A stretch of DNA of 64,000 nucleotides from Caenispirillum bisanense (lineage in GTDB: Bacteria; Pseudomonadota; Alphaproteobacteria; Rhodospirillales; UBA2165), in assembly GCA_945877815.1 (NCBI GenBank), contig CAMDWJ010000011.1, positions 1-64,000 of the forward strand. The letters run 5' to 3'. Positions 34,423-43,745 of this stretch are shown in pieces. Made by a program: the position numbers and the translations under genes. A model generated the notes under the pieces. That model saw only the letters and a program-made list of their open reading frames with translations, was not told where the DNA came from and made no database searches. Position 1 is the first letter of the stretch. The number at the start of each line of letters is the position of its first letter.

Positions 34423-35604
34423 TCAGGTCAGCGGCACGGTCAATGGATTGTAGGAATAGAGCCAACCATTGCGATCGCCGCCTTCGTCGCGGCCGGCGAA
34501 GGCTTTGCGGATCTCGTTCTGGTCGCGCAGGTGGAACAGCGTGCGGTTGCCGCTCGACCCATTGACGATCCGTGCCGTCCGCTCAAAGCGGTTGCGCTGA
34601 TAAAGCTGCAGCGCATCGGCGATCTTGGGTTCCATGGCGAGGGCACGGGTCAGCACCGCGCCGTCCTCGATCGCCATCGCGGCCCCTTGCGCGAGATAGG
34701 GCAGGGTCGCATGGACCGCGTCGCCGAGCATCGTTGCACGCTGCGTGCTCCAATTGTCGATCGGCGTGCGGAAAAACAGCGACCAGCGGAAACACTGGCC
34801 GCGGTCGGCCGTGTCGATCACGGTCTGGATGTCGGGATGCCAGCCAGCGAAATCCGCCTTCAGCTTTTCCCACGGGAAGGTCGCGGTCCAGGATTCCTCG
34901 TTCACTTCGTCCGTTTCGACGAGGCCGACGAAATTGAGCAATGCGCCCGCGCGCAAATAGTAGCAGACCACATGCGCGCCCGGCCCCATCCAGACCGACA
35001 TCACTTGATCCATGAAGTTCGGCGGTAGCTTTTCCACCGGGACGGTCAGGCGCCAAGCGATATCGCCGGTATAGGTCGGCTTGGCATCGCCCGCGATCTG
35101 GGTGCGCACCGCCGATTTGACGCCATCGGCGCCGATCAGCAGATCGCCCTTGGCCGAGGTGCCGTCGGCGAACAACAGCTCGACCCGGTCGGCGCTTTCG
35201 GTGAAGCCGATGGAGCGTTTGTTCAGATGAACGACGTCGGGCTTGAGTGCCCGCGCCTTGGCCGACAGCAGATCGTGCAGGTCGGCACGATGCAGCTGGT
35301 TATAGGGTGCCTTGTGCAGGCGCTCGTGTTCTTCGGCGAGGGAAAAGCGGCTGATTTCCTCGCCGGTATCGTGCAGCTTGAAGACATAGGCGCCGGGACG
35401 GACTGCCGATTTCGCGATTGTGGGGCCGAGGCCCAGATCGTTCAGAACATGCATGGCATTGGCGCTGATCTGGATGCCGGCGCCGATTTCACCCAGGACC
35501 GGGGCCTGTTCGTAGATTTCGACATCGTGACCGGCCTTCAGGAGGCACGAGGCTGTCGTGAGCCCGCCGAGACCGGCTCCGGCGATGAGAATTTTATAAC
35601 CCAT
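34423..35604 (-). CDS. FAD-dependent aromatic monooxygenase (salicylate hydroxylase-like)
   Basis: This 393-residue single-component flavoprotein hydroxylase has the FAD-binding GAGLGGLTTASCLLKAGHDVEIYEQ, the DG motif DLLIGADGVKSAVR at about residue 157 and the second FAD motif ATMLGDAVHATLPYLAQGAAMAIEDG. GEIGAGIQISANA is characteristic of salicylate and 3-hydroxybenzoate 6-hydroxylases. It would use NAD(P)H and O2 to hydroxylate, or oxidatively decarboxylate, an aromatic acid. It is divergent from a MarR-type regulator gene, and two AT-rich palindromes in the shared intergenic region make substrate-dependent control likely. Confidence 0.88.
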   Translation of the reverse strand: MGYKILIAGAGLGGLTTASCLLKAGHDVEIYEQAPVLGEIGAGIQISANAMHVLNDLGLGPTIAKSAVRPGAYVFKLHDTGEEISRFSLAEEHERLHKAPYNQLHRADLHDLLSAKARALKPDVVHLNKRSIGFTESADRVELLFADGTSAKGDLLIGADGVKSAVRTQIAGDAKPTYTGDIAWRLTVPVEKLPPNFMDQVMSVWMGPGAHVVCYYLRAGALLNFVGLVETDEVNEESWTATFPWEKLKADFAGWHPDIQTVIDTADRGQCFRWSLFFRTPIDNWSTQRATMLGDAVHATLPYLAQGAAMAIEDGAVLTRALAMEPKIADALQLYQRNRFERTARIVNGSSGNRTLFHLRDQNEIRKAFAGRDEGGDRNGWLYSYNPLTVPLT

Positions 35605-35745
35605 ATCGTTTCCCGTGGACTCCGTTCCATTGGTGCGGCCCCCGCTTATGGCAAGCCGTCGCGCGCATTGTCAATTTATTCGCATTATTCGCGAAACAGG
35701 TGTTTGAGCCGATGAAGCACATATCGAACTCCAAAGATCGTATAA

Positions 35746-35761
35746 ATTTGATTTTTCAAAT
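35746..35761. promoter_or_regulatory. Inverted repeat, candidate MarR operator 1
   Basis: ATTTGA-TTTT-TCAAAT is a perfect 6+6 inverted repeat in the 213-base region between the divergent monooxygenase and MarR-type genes. It is four bases from a second, longer palindrome. Spacing and base composition fit MarR-family sites. Confidence 0.5.
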
Positions 35762-35764
35762 AAA

Positions 35765-35784
35765 TTATTTGTTTTAACAAATAA
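35765..35784. promoter_or_regulatory. Inverted repeat, candidate MarR operator 2
   Basis: TTATTTGTTTTAACAAATAA has perfect 9-bp arms around a 2-base centre, 33 bases upstream of the MarR-type gene's ATG. It shares the ATTTG/CAAAT core with the neighbouring repeat, suggesting that two dimers of the same regulator bind here. Confidence 0.6.
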
Positions 35785-35817
35785 ATATGTTTTCATGTTC
35801 GGGAAGGAGACGTGCCG

Positions 35818-36417
35818 ATGGTCGATATTAGTCCACCCATTTCTGGTCACGGACGTCACGCGCCGGGAACAGAACGCAGCTTTGCACCGGAAGAAGTGGC
35901 GGACACCCAACGGTGGGCAGTCCCAGATATGATAGGTCGGGATCCGACAGATCGGGCCTATGACCGTTTGGCGCACGATGAATTTCTAACGTTCAGATTG
36001 AGTGTCTTGTCTGCTGCTTTTGATCGGAAGGCGGCCCGGGTGCTGTCAGAGAATTTCGATGTCACTCTTGCCGAGCGGCGCGTTCTCGGCGCAATCGTTT
36101 TTCACGGAAATATTCGCTTCGGAGAGTTGGTCAAACACCTGACCATCGATGGAGCGCAAATCAGCCGGGCGACTGCATCATTAATCGAACGAGGATTGGT
36201 CAAACGGAGCCGCGACAAAGCCGATGGGCGCAGCGCGATTCTTTCTCCCACCACTCGCGGACGGAACCTCGATGAACGCATCATCGACGGAGGACGTGGA
36301 AACCAAAGGCAAATTTTGGCGAATCTAACCTCAGACGAGCGCGAGATTTTCTATAGAAGTATTGGAAAGTTGATGAACTGGTTGGAGAGCGGAGCGCCGC
36401 TTAATCCCGAACTCTAA
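35818..36417 (+). CDS. MarR-family transcriptional regulator
   Basis: This 199-residue DNA-binding protein has a winged-helix core: FDVTLAERRVLGAIVFHGNIRFGELVKHL, then the recognition helix QISRATASLIERGLVKRSRDKADGRSAILSPTTRG, with the DxRS wing motif typical of MarR. It has an unusually long N-terminal extension (about 60 residues) without a clear domain. The ATG was chosen seven bases after AAGGAGA; a GTG six bases upstream is too close to that site. It probably regulates itself, the divergent monooxygenase and the SBP-sulfatase genes downstream through the palindromes before it. Confidence 0.85.
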   Translation: MVDISPPISGHGRHAPGTERSFAPEEVADTQRWAVPDMIGRDPTDRAYDRLAHDEFLTFRLSVLSAAFDRKAARVLSENFDVTLAERRVLGAIVFHGNIRFGELVKHLTIDGAQISRATASLIERGLVKRSRDKADGRSAILSPTTRGRNLDERIIDGGRGNQRQILANLTSDEREIFYRSIGKLMNWLESGAPLNPEL

Positions 36418-36452
36418 TTAAAGTCTGCATAAAGAATATCTGGGAGGACGAC

Positions 36453-37984
36453 ATGGGAAAAACTGGAAAAGCCTTAGGTGCGTTCGCATCCGCCGTCGCG
36501 TTGTGTTTTGCCGTGCCCGCGATGGCCCAGAAATCCAAGGACACGTTGCGCATGCCGATCAATCTCGGAACCAGCGCGATCGACTATTACAATGATCCGA
36601 GCGCCACGGAGAACACTTGGGGGCCGTCTTTCTACGATACCTTGATCGACTTCGATGCCCAGGCCGGAAAATTTGTTCCGCGTTTGGCCAAGTCGTGGCG
36701 ACATATCGACGACAAGACTCTCGAATTCGAGTTGCGCGACGATGTGAATTTTCACGATGGCCAAAAAATGGATGCTGACGATGTAGTCCATATCGTCAAT
36801 TGGCTCGTCGATCCGAAGGTTGTGCTCCGTCTTAAAGCGAATTGGGATCACATTAAATCCGCCGAGAAAGTCGATCAGTTCAAGGTTCGCATCCACCTGA
36901 ATCAGCCGACACCGTTCGACCTGATGCGGTTCGCCTATGGCACTTACATTTATGCCGAACATGTACATTCGGCGCTGGAACGCAAAGAAATCTATGGGCA
37001 GGCCGCCGTCGGAACCGGCCCGCTACGAGCCATCAAAATAGACAAGAACACGGGGATCGTCGCCGAACCTTCCAAGAATTACGTTCATGCAGGGCACACT
37101 AAACCCGTCGCGAAGATCGGCAGAATCGTCGCGGAGCCAATTCCCGATGAAGGAACTCGTGTCGCTCAATTGATCGCGAACGGCGCCGATCTGATTGACG
37201 GGATCGACGTTCTGCAGGCCAAAACGATCGCAGCCGACCCGCAATTCAAGCTGACCATTCAGCAAGGGATCAGTTTTCACTATATATCGATACCGGCGCA
37301 GGGACGCAAAAATATCCCGGCGCTTGCCGATCCACGCGTCAGGCAGGCGATCGGAAAGGCGCTCAATATTTCCGCGCTCGAAGAAATCGTCTATGGCGGC
37401 GAAAAATTGCCTCTAAAGTTCGAAGCGGTGTGTTGGAAAGTGCAGATAGGGTGCGACTATTCCAAGACAACGCCGGCCTATGACCCGGAAGGTGCGAAGA
37501 AGCTTTTAGCCGAAGCGGGATTCGCGGGTGGATTTAACGTCGAGATAACGACGTTTGCCGGCATTACCAAACAGCCGGCCGAGGCGGCCGCCAACATGTT
37601 ACATCAGATCGGGATACGTGCCTCCGTGCGGCCGGTGCCGATTCCGGTGGCCCGCAATCTGGAACGCGATGGAAAGCTGCAGATTACATACTATGGCTGG
37701 GGGGGGGCATGTACGATTCCTCGGGGGCCATGGTGCGTTTTTTTGTTCGCGAGGAATTTGGCGACTTGAAACTCTCCGATATGGCGACTGCGACACTGAG
37801 TATCACGGACCCCAAGGGGCGTATGGCTATGACGGCAAAGGTCATCGATTATGCCGTCGAGAACGGCTACGTGTTTCCGACGACGTCAAACCCCGATGTT
37901 GTCGTCAGTCGCGCCGAACTCAACGTTTCTTCGCCCGTTTTGCGTCCGAATGGGCCGTTGGCGTCTGATTTCTCCTGGAAATGA
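36453..37984 (+). pseudogene. ABC transporter substrate-binding protein, family 5, frameshifted at a G tract
   Basis: This family-5 receptor has a signal peptide (VALCFAVPAMA), mature start QKSKDTLRMPI, signature [22 protein letters not shown] and C-x6-C pair CWKVQIGC. The frame breaks in a run of nine G at 37699-37707. Upstream reads YYGWGG, while the paralogues have YYGWSGGGMF. Downstream, GMYDSSGAMVRFF continues in another frame to the natural end (DFSWK). One extra G restores W-G-G-G-M-Y. This is either a sequencing slip, a recent mutation or a phase-variable tract. GGGAGG precedes the ATG. It is first in line after the MarR-type gene. Confidence 0.88.
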
Positions 37985-38011
37985 CGTACGCCAAAAAATA
38001 TTTGAACGATT

Positions 38012-39508
38012 ATGACCGTTGAAAGAAAGCCGATGAATATTCGTGCCCAAAATCTCCTCGTCATCATGTCGGATGAGCACAACGCCGATTTCATGGGCTG
38101 TGCTGGGCATAAATACGTCAAGACCCCAAATCTCGATGCCTTAGCCGCACGGGGAACGCGGTTCGATGCCGCCTATACCAACTGTCCGATCTGCGTTCCG
38201 GCACGCGCCAGTCTCGCGACCGGCCGCTATATCCATCAGATCGGCTATTGGGACAATGCCATCGCTTATGACGGCAGGATCGAAGGCTGGGGACATCGCC
38301 TCCAAGACGCAGGGATGCGTGTCGAATCGATCGGCAAGTTGCATTATCGTAACGGCGGCGATCCGACGGGCTTCGACAAGCAGCATATTCCGATGCACAT
38401 CAAGGATGGCGTTGGCATGGTACAGGGATCTGTTCGCGGCCAGTTCCCAGATTTTCAGCGTCCTCCTCCGCGTCCCGGAGCGGGCCAGATAGCGCCTGGC
38501 GCTGGGCCGGGTGAGACGTCCTATACACGATACGATCGAAAGATCGCGGAGATAGCTTGCGATTGGATCGCGAATGCCGGGAACACCCGAAATGACAAGC
38601 CTTGGGTTTTGTTTGTCAGTTTCGTATCGCCGCACTATCCGCTCATCGCGCCACCGGAATTCTTCGAGATGTATCGTGCCCAGGAGTTGCCCTTGCCTCT
38701 TCTCGAGCCACGATCAGGTTATCAGTCTCATCCATGGTCGGAACGGTTGACGCGCCTACATTCCGGATTGGATGTGACGCCCGATGTCGTGCGCCGCGCG
38801 CTTGCCTCCTACGCGGCCCTATGTACGTTCGTCGATGCCCAGATCGGCTATGTTTTGCGCGCGTTGGATAGGGCTGGTCTGACAGCCTCAACCCGCATTG
38901 CCTATACGAGTGACCACGGCGAACTGGCAGGTTCGCGGGGCATGTGGGGTAAATCGACGATGTACCGAGAGGCCACAGGAGTTCCAATGATCCTCGCCGG
39001 CAGCGACGTGCCCTCGGCTAAGGTCAGCCGTACGCCGGTCAGTCTTGTCGATATGTATCCAACGATCCTCGACGCCACTGGATTGCCGGTGGAAGATCGC
39101 ACTTTGCCGGGAAGATCGCTCTTCGATTTCGCGAATTCGCCCGACGATCTGGAGAGGCTCGCCTTTAGCGAATATCACGCGATGGGATCGCCATCGGGCG
39201 CATATATGATCCGGCAGGGCCGGTATAAATACCATCACTATGTCGGCTACCGGCCCGAACTGTTCGATGTCGAGTCGGACCCTAATGAAGTGCATGATCT
39301 CGCGGCCGATCCCGCTTATGCGGCGACGCTCGCCGCGTGCGAGCGAAAACTGCGCGAAATTGTCGATCCGGAAGCGACCGATAAGCGCGCCAAAGCCGAT
39401 CAGAAGGCTCTTGTTGAAGCGCACGGCGGGCCGGAGGCTGTTTTCGCAAGAGCGCGCGGTGGGAAGAACTTCACCGAGATTCCGCCAGAGGTGGAAGCGA
39501 TTCTCTGA
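38012..39508 (+). CDS. Sulfatase-superfamily hydrolase (choline-sulfatase / phosphonate monoesterase-like)
   Basis: This 498-residue enzyme of the alkaline-phosphatase superfamily hydrolyses sulfate or phosphonate esters using a formylglycine made from Cys. The activation motif is C61-V-P-A-R65 in NCPICVPARASLATGR. The metal site includes IMSDEH at the start and TSDHGELAGSRGMWGKSTMYREATGVPMI. There is no signal peptide, so it is cytoplasmic, as for choline sulfatase and PMH. An internal ATG seven codons in is an equally good start. The stop overlaps the next gene's ATG (TGATG). No formylglycine-generating enzyme is in the window. Confidence 0.88.
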   Translation: MTVERKPMNIRAQNLLVIMSDEHNADFMGCAGHKYVKTPNLDALAARGTRFDAAYTNCPICVPARASLATGRYIHQIGYWDNAIAYDGRIEGWGHRLQDAGMRVESIGKLHYRNGGDPTGFDKQHIPMHIKDGVGMVQGSVRGQFPDFQRPPPRPGAGQIAPGAGPGETSYTRYDRKIAEIACDWIANAGNTRNDKPWVLFVSFVSPHYPLIAPPEFFEMYRAQELPLPLLEPRSGYQSHPWSERLTRLHSGLDVTPDVVRRALASYAALCTFVDAQIGYVLRALDRAGLTASTRIAYTSDHGELAGSRGMWGKSTMYREATGVPMILAGSDVPSAKVSRTPVSLVDMYPTILDATGLPVEDRTLPGRSLFDFANSPDDLERLAFSEYHAMGSPSGAYMIRQGRYKYHHYVGYRPELFDVESDPNEVHDLAADPAYAATLAACERKLREIVDPEATDKRAKADQKALVEAHGGPEAVFARARGGKNFTEIPPEVEAIL

Positions 39509-40665
39509 TGGGCCGTATCCTGACAACACATGTCGGAAGTTTACCCAGGCCGGCTCCGCTTGCTGAACGGCTTCTTGCTGGAGGCGGATTGGCAGACAGC
39601 AAGGCGCCTCCATTCGGAAAACTTGTCGCCGCTGCCGTGACCGATGTTGTCCGTCAACAAATTGACGTCGGCCTTGACGTCGTTAACGACGGCGAAATGG
39701 GCCGGACCTCGTATACGCATTACGTCGCGGATCGTTTGACTGGTCTCGTGGCCGGCGCCATAGGTCAAGGCCACGGCCGGGCCAAGCCGCCGCGCGACAT
39801 GGGCGATCATCCCGACGTTGCCGCCGCTCAAGCTGGCGGAAGGGGGACAGCGCGCGGGCTTCTGGCCCCCTTGATCTGCGAGGGCGTCGTCGCCTATGGC
39901 GATACCGAACCGGTAAAGCGTGACATCTCCAATTTAACCGCTGCCTCGACGGGGTCTGGCCGGCAACTTTTTCTCTCGTCCGCCTCGCCCGGGACACTCG
40001 CTCATTTCGTCCGAAACCGCCATTACGCCACCGAAGACGAATTCGTTGCCGCGCTCGCTGATGCGATGCAGACGGAATATGAGGCAATATATGGTGCTGG
40101 TATCGTTGTTCAAATAGATTGTCCCGACCTCGCGATGATTCGTCATATGAGTCACCAGGATTCGAGCGATGCGGATTTCCTCAGAATTGCCGAGCGAAAT
40201 GTCGAAGCGCTCAATCACGCAACGCGAAACATTCCCGGTTCCGCGATGCGGATGCACGTCTGTTGGCGAAATTATCCCGGTCCTCATACCCATGACTTCC
40301 CAGTCGCAAAATTAATTCCGACGCTCATGCGCGCGCGTCCTGCGGCGATCCTGTTCGAGGGGGCCAATCCGCGCCACGAACACGAATGGGAGGATTGGGC
40401 TGCGGCGCGCCTTCCGGATGATAAAATTTTGATCCCTGGCGTCATCGACACGACGACCAATCTTGTCGAACACCCGCGTCTCATTGCGCAACGGTTGGAG
40501 CGTTATTGTATGATCGTGGGTCCGGAGCGGGTTATGGCGGCGACTGACTGCGGTTTTGGAACGGTTGCGGGGCGAGACGTGGTTGTTCCGTCGGTCGTTG
40601 CCGCAAAGCTGCGGACCTTGGTCGAGGGGGCCGAGATTGCGCGACGCAAGGTTGGAAGCGTATAA
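39508..40665 (+). CDS. MetE C-terminal-like methyltransferase / cobalamin-independent methionine synthase family
   Basis: This 385-residue zinc protein has the fold of the catalytic half of MetE. It has TTHVGSLPRP at the start, and DVVNDGEMGRTSYTHYV. The Zn ligands are in MRMHVCWRNYPG (H and C) and AATDCGFGT (C). The N-terminal MetE half is absent. Stand-alone forms act on small thiols or methyl donors, for instance coenzyme M alkyl transferases and the MetE-like proteins of organosulfur catabolism. Coupling to a sulfatase-type gene points to catabolism of a methylated or sulfonated compound rather than to methionine synthesis. Confidence 0.8.
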   Translation: MGRILTTHVGSLPRPAPLAERLLAGGGLADSKAPPFGKLVAAAVTDVVRQQIDVGLDVVNDGEMGRTSYTHYVADRLTGLVAGAIGQGHGRAKPPRDMGDHPDVAAAQAGGRGTARGLLAPLICEGVVAYGDTEPVKRDISNLTAASTGSGRQLFLSSASPGTLAHFVRNRHYATEDEFVAALADAMQTEYEAIYGAGIVVQIDCPDLAMIRHMSHQDSSDADFLRIAERNVEALNHATRNIPGSAMRMHVCWRNYPGPHTHDFPVAKLIPTLMRARPAAILFEGANPRHEHEWEDWAAARLPDDKILIPGVIDTTTNLVEHPRLIAQRLERYCMIVGPERVMAATDCGFGTVAGRDVVVPSVVAAKLRTLVEGAEIARRKVGSV

Positions 40666-40715
40666 TCTTAGGTGAATTTGGCATAATAAAGCGGCGGTTA
40701 GTGGGAGGATTCGCG

Positions 40716-41477
40716 ATGGCGCAGGCAAAATCCATGTGGCAAGCGGCGGAAGACGCCGAACACCAGCAGATGAAGGAACTTGAGGACAAAATTGTCACCA
40801 AGTCGCTTCTTTATGTTCTGGCGGACGGCGAATTGCCGCGGACCAATACGCCGGTGCCGGGTGCCCCGCGCAAGCAGGTTCTGATGGGCACCGACCCGCG
40901 CCTTCCCCCGATGCCGGAAAAACCGACCCTGATGGATTTCTTCAAGAACCGTTTCACCATCGGGGGCGATCAACATCTGATGCAGAGCGCAAACCTCGCG
41001 CAGAAGAACGGCCTGCCGGAGAAAATGGTGCTGGGCTGCCTGTTGCACGATTTCGCGGTCAACGGGTTTATCCGGTCGGATCACGGCTGGTGGGGTGCCC
41101 AACTCTTGGAGCCGTATATCGACGAAGAGGTGAGCTGGGCGATCCGCTATCATCAGGCGTTGCGTTTCTATCCCGACGAGTCGGTGGGCTACGGCTATCC
41201 CGATCTCTACGTCAGATTGTTCGGCGAGGGTTACAAACCCGAACCCTATATCGAGCGGGCCTATCAGTTTGCCAAGAATCACAAATACTACATGTCGGCG
41301 CGCATGATCTGCGTGAACGATCTATATTCGTTCGATCCCAACGTGGTGGTCACAATGGATCAGTTCGAGGACATCATCGGCCGCCACTTCAAGCAGCCGG
41401 AGGAAGGGCTCGGCAACGACAATACCTCGTCGTCGCACATGTGGCGTACGATCATTCGGCCCTGCAACGCACTTTGA
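40716..41477 (+). CDS. HD-domain protein
   Basis: This 253-residue protein has a plausible HD metal site: H in GGDQHLMQSANLA, the HD pair in LGCLLHDFAVNG, H in IRYHQALRFYPDE and D in MICVNDLYSFD. HD proteins include phosphohydrolases and oxygen-dependent C-P or C-C cleaving oxygenases (PhnZ/MIOX type). The latter would fit the operon with a sulfatase/phosphonate-esterase-like enzyme, but no diagnostic residue settles it. The ATG follows GGGAGG. It is the last gene of the MarR-led set and is followed by a REP-like palindrome. Confidence 0.65.
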   Translation: MAQAKSMWQAAEDAEHQQMKELEDKIVTKSLLYVLADGELPRTNTPVPGAPRKQVLMGTDPRLPPMPEKPTLMDFFKNRFTIGGDQHLMQSANLAQKNGLPEKMVLGCLLHDFAVNGFIRSDHGWWGAQLLEPYIDEEVSWAIRYHQALRFYPDESVGYGYPDLYVRLFGEGYKPEPYIERAYQFAKNHKYYMSARMICVNDLYSFDPNVVVTMDQFEDIIGRHFKQPEEGLGNDNTSSSHMWRTIIRPCNAL

Positions 41478-41490
41478 ATATTCTTGGCCT

Positions 41491-41547
41491 CTCATGCTGA
41501 GCCTGTCGAAGCACAAGGCCTCCATCCTTCGACAAGCTCAGGATGAG
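41491..41547. repeat. REP-like palindromic element
   Basis: CTCATGCTGAGCCTGTCGAAG (41491-41511, 21 bases) pairs with the arm at 41527-41547, with two mismatches across 21 positions. The core TTCGACAAGCTCAGG is a widely scattered extragenic palindrome of alphaproteobacterial genomes. It lies between the convergent HD-protein and Bug-receptor genes, where it can act as a bidirectional terminator. Confidence 0.75.
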
Positions 41548-41578
41548 GGCCTCTGCTCGGCTTAATCGCTTCTTCAGC

Positions 41579-42610
41579 CTATTTCATTCCCTTCGAGGCC
41601 AGCTCGATCACGTCCTTGTCCGCGCCGACGATGGCGAGGCTGGCTTTTTGCGCCTCGGCGCCCGAGCTTGGATCGAGTTCGGCGCCGCGTTTCTTCGCCT
41701 CGGCGATGAAGTCGGGATCCTTTACCATCTTGTCGAAGGCGGCGCGAAGCGCATCGAGGCGATCCTGCGGAACCTTGGGCGGCGCCAGTAGGGCACGGCC
41801 GATGGCCGCGCCGGCGGAGGCGAATTCCATCGCTTTCTTCAGCTTAGGGTCGTCCACCAGATCCTGCATTAAAGGCACGTTGGGCAGATCCTTATGGCGC
41901 TTGAGGCCGCTCTGGATCATCGGCACGAACTCGCCGCTCGCGATCTTTTGCGCGTGCACGCTGGCCCACGAGTTCCAGGCGCTCGATGCCATATCGACCT
42001 CGCCCTTTTCGATGGCGAGGATATAGTCGGCCGAACCCGGATAGCCGCAGATCAGATTGAATTTGAATCCGGCGAGGTTCTTGAGCATCGCCGGGGACTG
42101 ATAACTCTGCGAGGTTTTGCCCGAGCAGCCGAGGTTCATCTCTTTCTCGCGCATTTCGGCGACCGTCTTGGCGGGCGAATCCTTGCGGCGCACGAAGGCG
42201 GCGTTGACCCCGGCGAAGGAGCCGATATAGGTCATCTCCTCCATCTTCCATTTGCCGATCTCCGGCTCGATCAGCTGGGTATGGGCGAGCGTTTCTGCGA
42301 AGAGCCCGATGATCGATCCGTCGCGGGGAGCCTGTTCGTAGAAATAGGCGACCGCGACCGCGCCGCCACCACCCGGCTTGTACTGGATCTGGACGCTGGG
42401 ATTGCCCGGAATGAACTTGCGCAGATAGTCGACGGCCAGGCGACCGTAAAGGTCGTAGGAGCCTCCAGGCGGCTGACCGAGCAGGACAGTCACGGTGCTG
42501 CCCTTGTAGAATTGTTCGACCGACTGAGCCCGTGTCGGGCCCGCCGTGGTGCAGATCATCGATACTGCGAGCGTGCCGGCGGCAAGAAGCCGACTAGGAA
42601 TAGCGGTCAT
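41579..42610 (-). CDS. Tripartite tricarboxylate transporter receptor (Bug/TctC family)
   Basis: This 343-residue periplasmic receptor has a signal peptide ending GPTRA, before QSVEQFYKGSTVTVLLGQPPGGSYDLYGR, the first Bug strand and ligand loop. PSVQIQYKPGGGGAVAVAYFY and the later blocks also fit Bug. Bug proteins bind carboxylates and aromatic acids. The membrane partners TctA and TctB are not in the window. The gene lies downstream of a TIM-barrel hydrolase gene on the same strand, possibly one unit. Confidence 0.87.
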   Translation of the reverse strand: MTAIPSRLLAAGTLAVSMICTTAGPTRAQSVEQFYKGSTVTVLLGQPPGGSYDLYGRLAVDYLRKFIPGNPSVQIQYKPGGGGAVAVAYFYEQAPRDGSIIGLFAETLAHTQLIEPEIGKWKMEEMTYIGSFAGVNAAFVRRKDSPAKTVAEMREKEMNLGCSGKTSQSYQSPAMLKNLAGFKFNLICGYPGSADYILAIEKGEVDMASSAWNSWASVHAQKIASGEFVPMIQSGLKRHKDLPNVPLMQDLVDDPKLKKAMEFASAGAAIGRALLAPPKVPQDRLDALRAAFDKMVKDPDFIAEAKKRGAELDPSSGAEAQKASLAIVGADKDVIELASKGMK

Positions 42611-42695
42611 GATTGCCTCCTGTATTGGATACGACTTTTTTGGTTTTTTGTGTCTTGAGAGCGACGTTAGCCCAAACCGGTCGACGATGCCTAAT

Positions 42696-43745
42696 TCAAT
42701 CGCTCCATTGAGTTCCTGTGATTAGACGCCAGGCGTTGCGGTAGGCGACCAGATGCTGCGCGGTTGGGCTCAGTTCCTCGACCAACCTGCGTTGACGCTG
42801 CATGTTCATTTTATATTGCGGCTCGACGGGGGGGCGGTAGTCGCTGGCGGCCAGAAAGCGATCGGGGTGGGCTTCGATGATCGCACGCCATTCGGGTTTC
42901 ATCTTCCCGTCGCCGCCATAGAGCGTCGAATCGCGCGCACCGGACGGGGTATAGACGGATCCCGGCGGCGGCACGGCGAGGTCGAAATGGAGTCCCGGAA
43001 AGCGTTCGATCAGCGAAGTGATGTAGGTCGGCGTATAGCGCGATCCCCGGTCGGGATATCGGATCATCGCGAGATGGCACCAGATCACATTCGCCTTCGG
43101 GTAGCGTTCCAGCATCGCTTCCAGCGCCGGCAGAAGCCGATCCTCGATCTCGTAATGAATTTGGAATGAGACGCCCGTGTCGGTGCTGAGTTGGAACAAG
43201 GCCTGTCCGGCGCTTCCATCGATTGGCACGGTGATATCGCGGAGTGTTTGGCCGGCCGCCACCTGTTCCGGCGACGGATAGTGACGAAACTCGTGCTCGC
43301 CCATGAGGAAAAATTGCCCGGTTTTGAGTTCTGCGGTCACGCCGGTTAGGAAATTTTGGGGATTGTTCCACCAACGGGGATATTCGCCGCTGTTGGTCGC
43401 TGGGATGAAATAGTCCGGATGCACGCGATACAGGTCCAGCGACGGCGCGCTCGTCGGAACGTTCGCGGCCGCGAAGGCAATTTGGGCGATATCCAGTTCG
43501 TCCATAAATCCGACCATCAGCCGAACATTGGTTGTGCCGGGAATATAGGTCGCCTGCATATCGATGATCGGCAATCGATTGCGATCGAGGATCGCGTGGA
43601 TACGTCGTTTCCACCCCGCGATCGCGGTGTCCCGAAAGGCCGAGGCGGGGGCAGACTGGGCAAGGACTGCACCTGGGCCAAGGACAGCGACGACGGTCGC
43701 CGTGACGGCGAGGGCCGAGAGAAGGTTGCGTCGGCTCGTTCGCAT
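42696..43745 (-). CDS. Tat-exported TIM-barrel amidohydrolase-like protein
   Basis: This 349-residue protein starts with a twin-Arg signal (TSRRNLLSALAVTATVVAVLGPGAVLA), so it is likely exported folded. The body has amidohydrolase-2-like features: LPIIDMQATYIPGT at the start, NVIWCHLAMIRYPDRG with a barrel His, and FLAASDYRPPVEP with an Asp-type end strand. The usual HxH at the first strand reads DMQA, so metal binding is doubtful. The ATG at the twin-Arg signal is preferred over the longer frame. It is divergent from the SBP cluster. Confidence 0.65.
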   Translation of the reverse strand: MRTSRRNLLSALAVTATVVAVLGPGAVLAQSAPASAFRDTAIAGWKRRIHAILDRNRLPIIDMQATYIPGTTNVRLMVGFMDELDIAQIAFAAANVPTSAPSLDLYRVHPDYFIPATNSGEYPRWWNNPQNFLTGVTAELKTGQFFLMGEHEFRHYPSPEQVAAGQTLRDITVPIDGSAGQALFQLSTDTGVSFQIHYEIEDRLLPALEAMLERYPKANVIWCHLAMIRYPDRGSRYTPTYITSLIERFPGLHFDLAVPPPGSVYTPSGARDSTLYGGDGKMKPEWRAIIEAHPDRFLAASDYRPPVEPQYKMNMQRQRRLVEELSPTAQHLVAYRNAWRLITGTQWSD

